Part shown: piece by piece, positions 62,388 through 64,000 of the stretch
Layout of the letters: each line of letters begins with the position of its first letter
Position numbering within the stretch: the first letter of the stretch is position 1
Source: Arthrobacter sp. StoSoilB22
Lineage (GTDB): Bacteria; Actinomycetota; Actinomycetes; Actinomycetales; Micrococcaceae
Direction: 5' to 3'
Assembly (NCBI RefSeq): GCF_019977315.1
Contig: NZ_AP024652.1
Span: 868,001 to 932,000 of the forward strand
Length of the DNA stretch: 64,000 nucleotides
The notes under the pieces: model-generated
What the model was told of the DNA's origin: nothing
Database searches by the model: none
What the model saw: only the letters and a program-made list of their open reading frames with translations
Translations under genes and position numbers: made by a program

Positions 62388-63572
62388 ATGAGCCTTTCAG
62401 ATCAACGTGCCGCCGATTTGTCTCCGGAAACCGTTGTAGTTGCGGCCGGTCGCCCCGACCGCGCCCACGATGAGCCCGTCAACCCGCCTATTGTCCTGTC
62501 CTCCACATACTTCGGAACAGGTTCATTAGGCGACGGAGATCGCGGCTACGGGCGCTACGCCAACCCCACGTGGGATCCCTTCGAGGACGCGCTGGCCAAA
62601 CTGGAAGGCGCCACCCTGCCTGGCTTGCTCTACGCCTCCGGCCTGGCGGCAGTCAGCTCAGCGTTGTCCCTCGTTCCCGCCGGCGGTGTGGTGGTGATGC
62701 CCTCACACAGTTACGCAGGTTCCCTGGTCATGGCCACTGAACTGGCTGAGAAGGGATTCCTTGAACTTCGCACGGTGGACATCACGGACACGGACGCCGT
62801 CAAGGCGCTTATCAGTCCCCAGACGGGCAAGAAGGCAGATCTGCTCTGGCTGGAGAGCCCCACCAACCCCATGCTCGGCATCGCCGACATCCGCGCACTG
62901 ACGGACGCTGCCCACGCGGTCGGCGCAATCGTGGTCACGGACAATACTTTCTCCACGCCTCTGGTGCAGCAGCCCCTCAAACTCGGATCCGACGTCGTAC
63001 TTCACTCGGTGACCAAATACCTGGCGGGACATTCGGACGTCGTCCTCGGCGCCCTGGTCACCTCCAACCCGGAACTTCGCGCCACGCTCCTGCATCACCG
63101 AATCATCCACGGTGGCATCGCCGGGCCGTTCGAAGCCTGGCTGGCACTGCGCGGCCTCCGTACCTTGGCGCTAAGGATTGAGCGCTCGCAGGCCTCAGCG
63201 GCAACCCTCGCCGAACGCCTCAGCAGCCACCCCCGGGTGGAAACCATCCGTTACCCGGGCCTCCCGAGCGATCCCGGGCACGAGCGCGCCAAGGTACAGA
63301 TGAAGGGCTTCGGGTCCATCCTCTGCATCCAGATCGCTGGAGACGAACAGCGCAGTGGTGCCGACGCCGCCGACGAATTGGTCCGCGCGCTGCAGCTCTG
63401 GCTGCCCGCCACGTCTTTGGGCGGGGTTGAGTCGCTGATTGAACGCCGACGCCGGCACACGGCTGAGCCGCTCAGCGTTCCGGAGAACCTGGTCCGGTTG
63501 AGTGTGGGGATCGAGAACGTGGAAGACCTCTGGTCCGACCTTGAGCAAGCGCTGAAGTCGTTGGACGGCTAG
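62388..63572 (+). CDS. Trans-sulfuration-type PLP enzyme (cystathionine gamma-lyase/synthase-like)
   Basis: A 394-residue PLP enzyme. TVVVAAGRPDRAHDEPVNPPI, YGRYANPTWDPFEDALAKLEG and the PLP-lysine segment VLHSVTKYLAGHSDVVLG are clear, with TSLGGVESLIERRRRH near the end. It cleaves or forms C-S bonds in methionine/cysteine metabolism. The exact member cannot be chosen from the sequence. It lies 10 bases from the DUF2516 gene. Confidence 0.9.
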   Translation: MSLSDQRAADLSPETVVVAAGRPDRAHDEPVNPPIVLSSTYFGTGSLGDGDRGYGRYANPTWDPFEDALAKLEGATLPGLLYASGLAAVSSALSLVPAGGVVVMPSHSYAGSLVMATELAEKGFLELRTVDITDTDAVKALISPQTGKKADLLWLESPTNPMLGIADIRALTDAAHAVGAIVVTDNTFSTPLVQQPLKLGSDVVLHSVTKYLAGHSDVVLGALVTSNPELRATLLHHRIIHGGIAGPFEAWLALRGLRTLALRIERSQASAATLAERLSSHPRVETIRYPGLPSDPGHERAKVQMKGFGSILCIQIAGDEQRSGADAADELVRALQLWLPATSLGGVESLIERRRRHTAEPLSVPENLVRLSVGIENVEDLWSDLEQALKSLDG

Positions 63573-63582
63573 GCTAAAGGAC

Positions 63583-63924
63583 GTGGACGGAAAAATTTTG
63601 ATCGCGGTTGTCACCAGCGGGGTTTACTGGATTCTTGGCCTGGTGGCGCTTGCCCTGGAACTGTGGGCGTTCGCGGACTGCCTGCGCCATAAGCCGACGC
63701 TCTTCGTGGCGGCTTCAAAGCGCACCAAGATGTTCTGGTTGGCGCTCACAGGCGTTGCGCTTGCGATCGGCGCCCTGACCGTATTGACGGGCGGCAGCAG
63801 CCTTGGACTGTTCGGCATCGCCGCCGTCACCGCAGCGTGCGTGTACCTTGCCGATGTCCGTCCCGCCCTGCGCGAGGCCGGCAGCGGCGGCAACCGGAAC
63901 GTCGGCCCGTACGGTCCCTGGTAA
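63583..63924 (+). CDS. DUF2516-family membrane protein
   Basis: A 113-residue protein from GTG 63583. It has three hydrophobic segments, an ELWAFADCLRHKPTLF loop and a GNRNVGPYGPW C-terminus, which match DUF2516. Function unknown. Confidence 0.9.
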   Translation: MDGKILIAVVTSGVYWILGLVALALELWAFADCLRHKPTLFVAASKRTKMFWLALTGVALAIGALTVLTGGSSLGLFGIAAVTAACVYLADVRPALREAGSGGNRNVGPYGPW

Positions 63925-63930
63925 ACAGCC

Positions 63931-64000
63931 TTACTGAGGCGCCACCGCGTCCCACGCCACCGTCACTTCACCCAACCGCCACCTCGCCGGACCATCCTGA
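63931..64000 (-). CDS. C-terminal end of a leftward gene (partial)
   Basis: A minus-strand frame enters from the right edge and ends at TAA (63931-63933), reading about 22 codons, DGPARWRLGEVTVAWDAVAPQ. It is protein-like and is converging on the DUF2516 gene. No family can be named from this fragment. Confidence 0.5.
   Translation of the reverse strand, partial: QDGPARWRLGEVTVAWDAVAPQ

Overview
The window is high-GC actinobacterial DNA. It most resembles a Micrococcaceae chromosome of the Arthrobacter/Paenarthrobacter type: a proteasome activator Bpa, an adjacent dnaX-like delta-prime/tmk pair, a DUF2516 protein, CstA with YbdD, and Arthrobacter-like protein sequences. This genus call is inference from gene content; no 16S gene is present.

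Positions 1 to about 30,200 are the right-hand part of a temperate tailed-phage genome (prophage). Almost all of it is read leftward (minus strand). The left edge lies inside the portal gene, so the structural and lysis genes lie outside the window. In the direction of transcription from the right come: the tyrosine integrase next to tRNA-Ser(GCT); an immunity region of four small HTH regulators and an excisionase-like gene with CCCATATGGG operators; a tightly overlapping early operon of small genes; a recombination block (PD-(D/E)XK exonuclease, a 198-aa protein of unknown role, an SMC-like ATPase, SSB); a lipoprotein, a NrdH-type redoxin, a SNF2-like helicase, two DNA methyltransferases and a phage sliding clamp; a replication-initiation-like gene beside an array of GCTTA repeats at about 11-bp spacing; a further set of small genes that includes MazG-like, resolvase-like, RNase AS-like and papain-like proteins; a phage tRNA-Asn; two HNH genes; and finally the terminase and portal packaging genes. 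No phage DNA polymerase or primase was recognised in the visible part, so the clamp, SSB and helicase probably serve host polymerase.

From about 30,267 onward the DNA is chromosomal: tRNA-Ser(GCT); an S9 prolyl oligopeptidase; an FAD/NAD(P)-binding protein; a 1,508-aa secreted nuclease/5'-nucleotidase fusion; a VOC protein; then a small accessory islet (40,357-42,670) carrying the C-terminal end of an Rhs protein with a colicin-E5-like toxin and its probable immunity gene, ending at tRNA-Ser(TGA). To the right are a quinone oxidoreductase with a PadR regulator, the CstA/YbdD peptide or pyruvate uptake pair, Bpa, an aldo-keto reductase, an Lrp-type regulator convergent with an amidase, a membrane-pair plus M20 amidohydrolase operon, a hypothetical protein, HipBA, tRNA-Thr(CGT), a phosphonatase-like HAD hydrolase, a secreted alpha/beta hydrolase, HolB and thymidylate kinase, a trans-sulfuration-type PLP enzyme and a DUF2516 membrane protein.

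The points most worth a second look are the phased repeat array, the divergent and apparently leaderless regulators whose start codons lie inside operators, the Rho-independent terminators placed inside the 3' ends of two phage coding sequences, the polymerase-less clamp, and the Rhs anticodon-nuclease-like toxin lying near a prophage that carries a tRNA of the targeted class.
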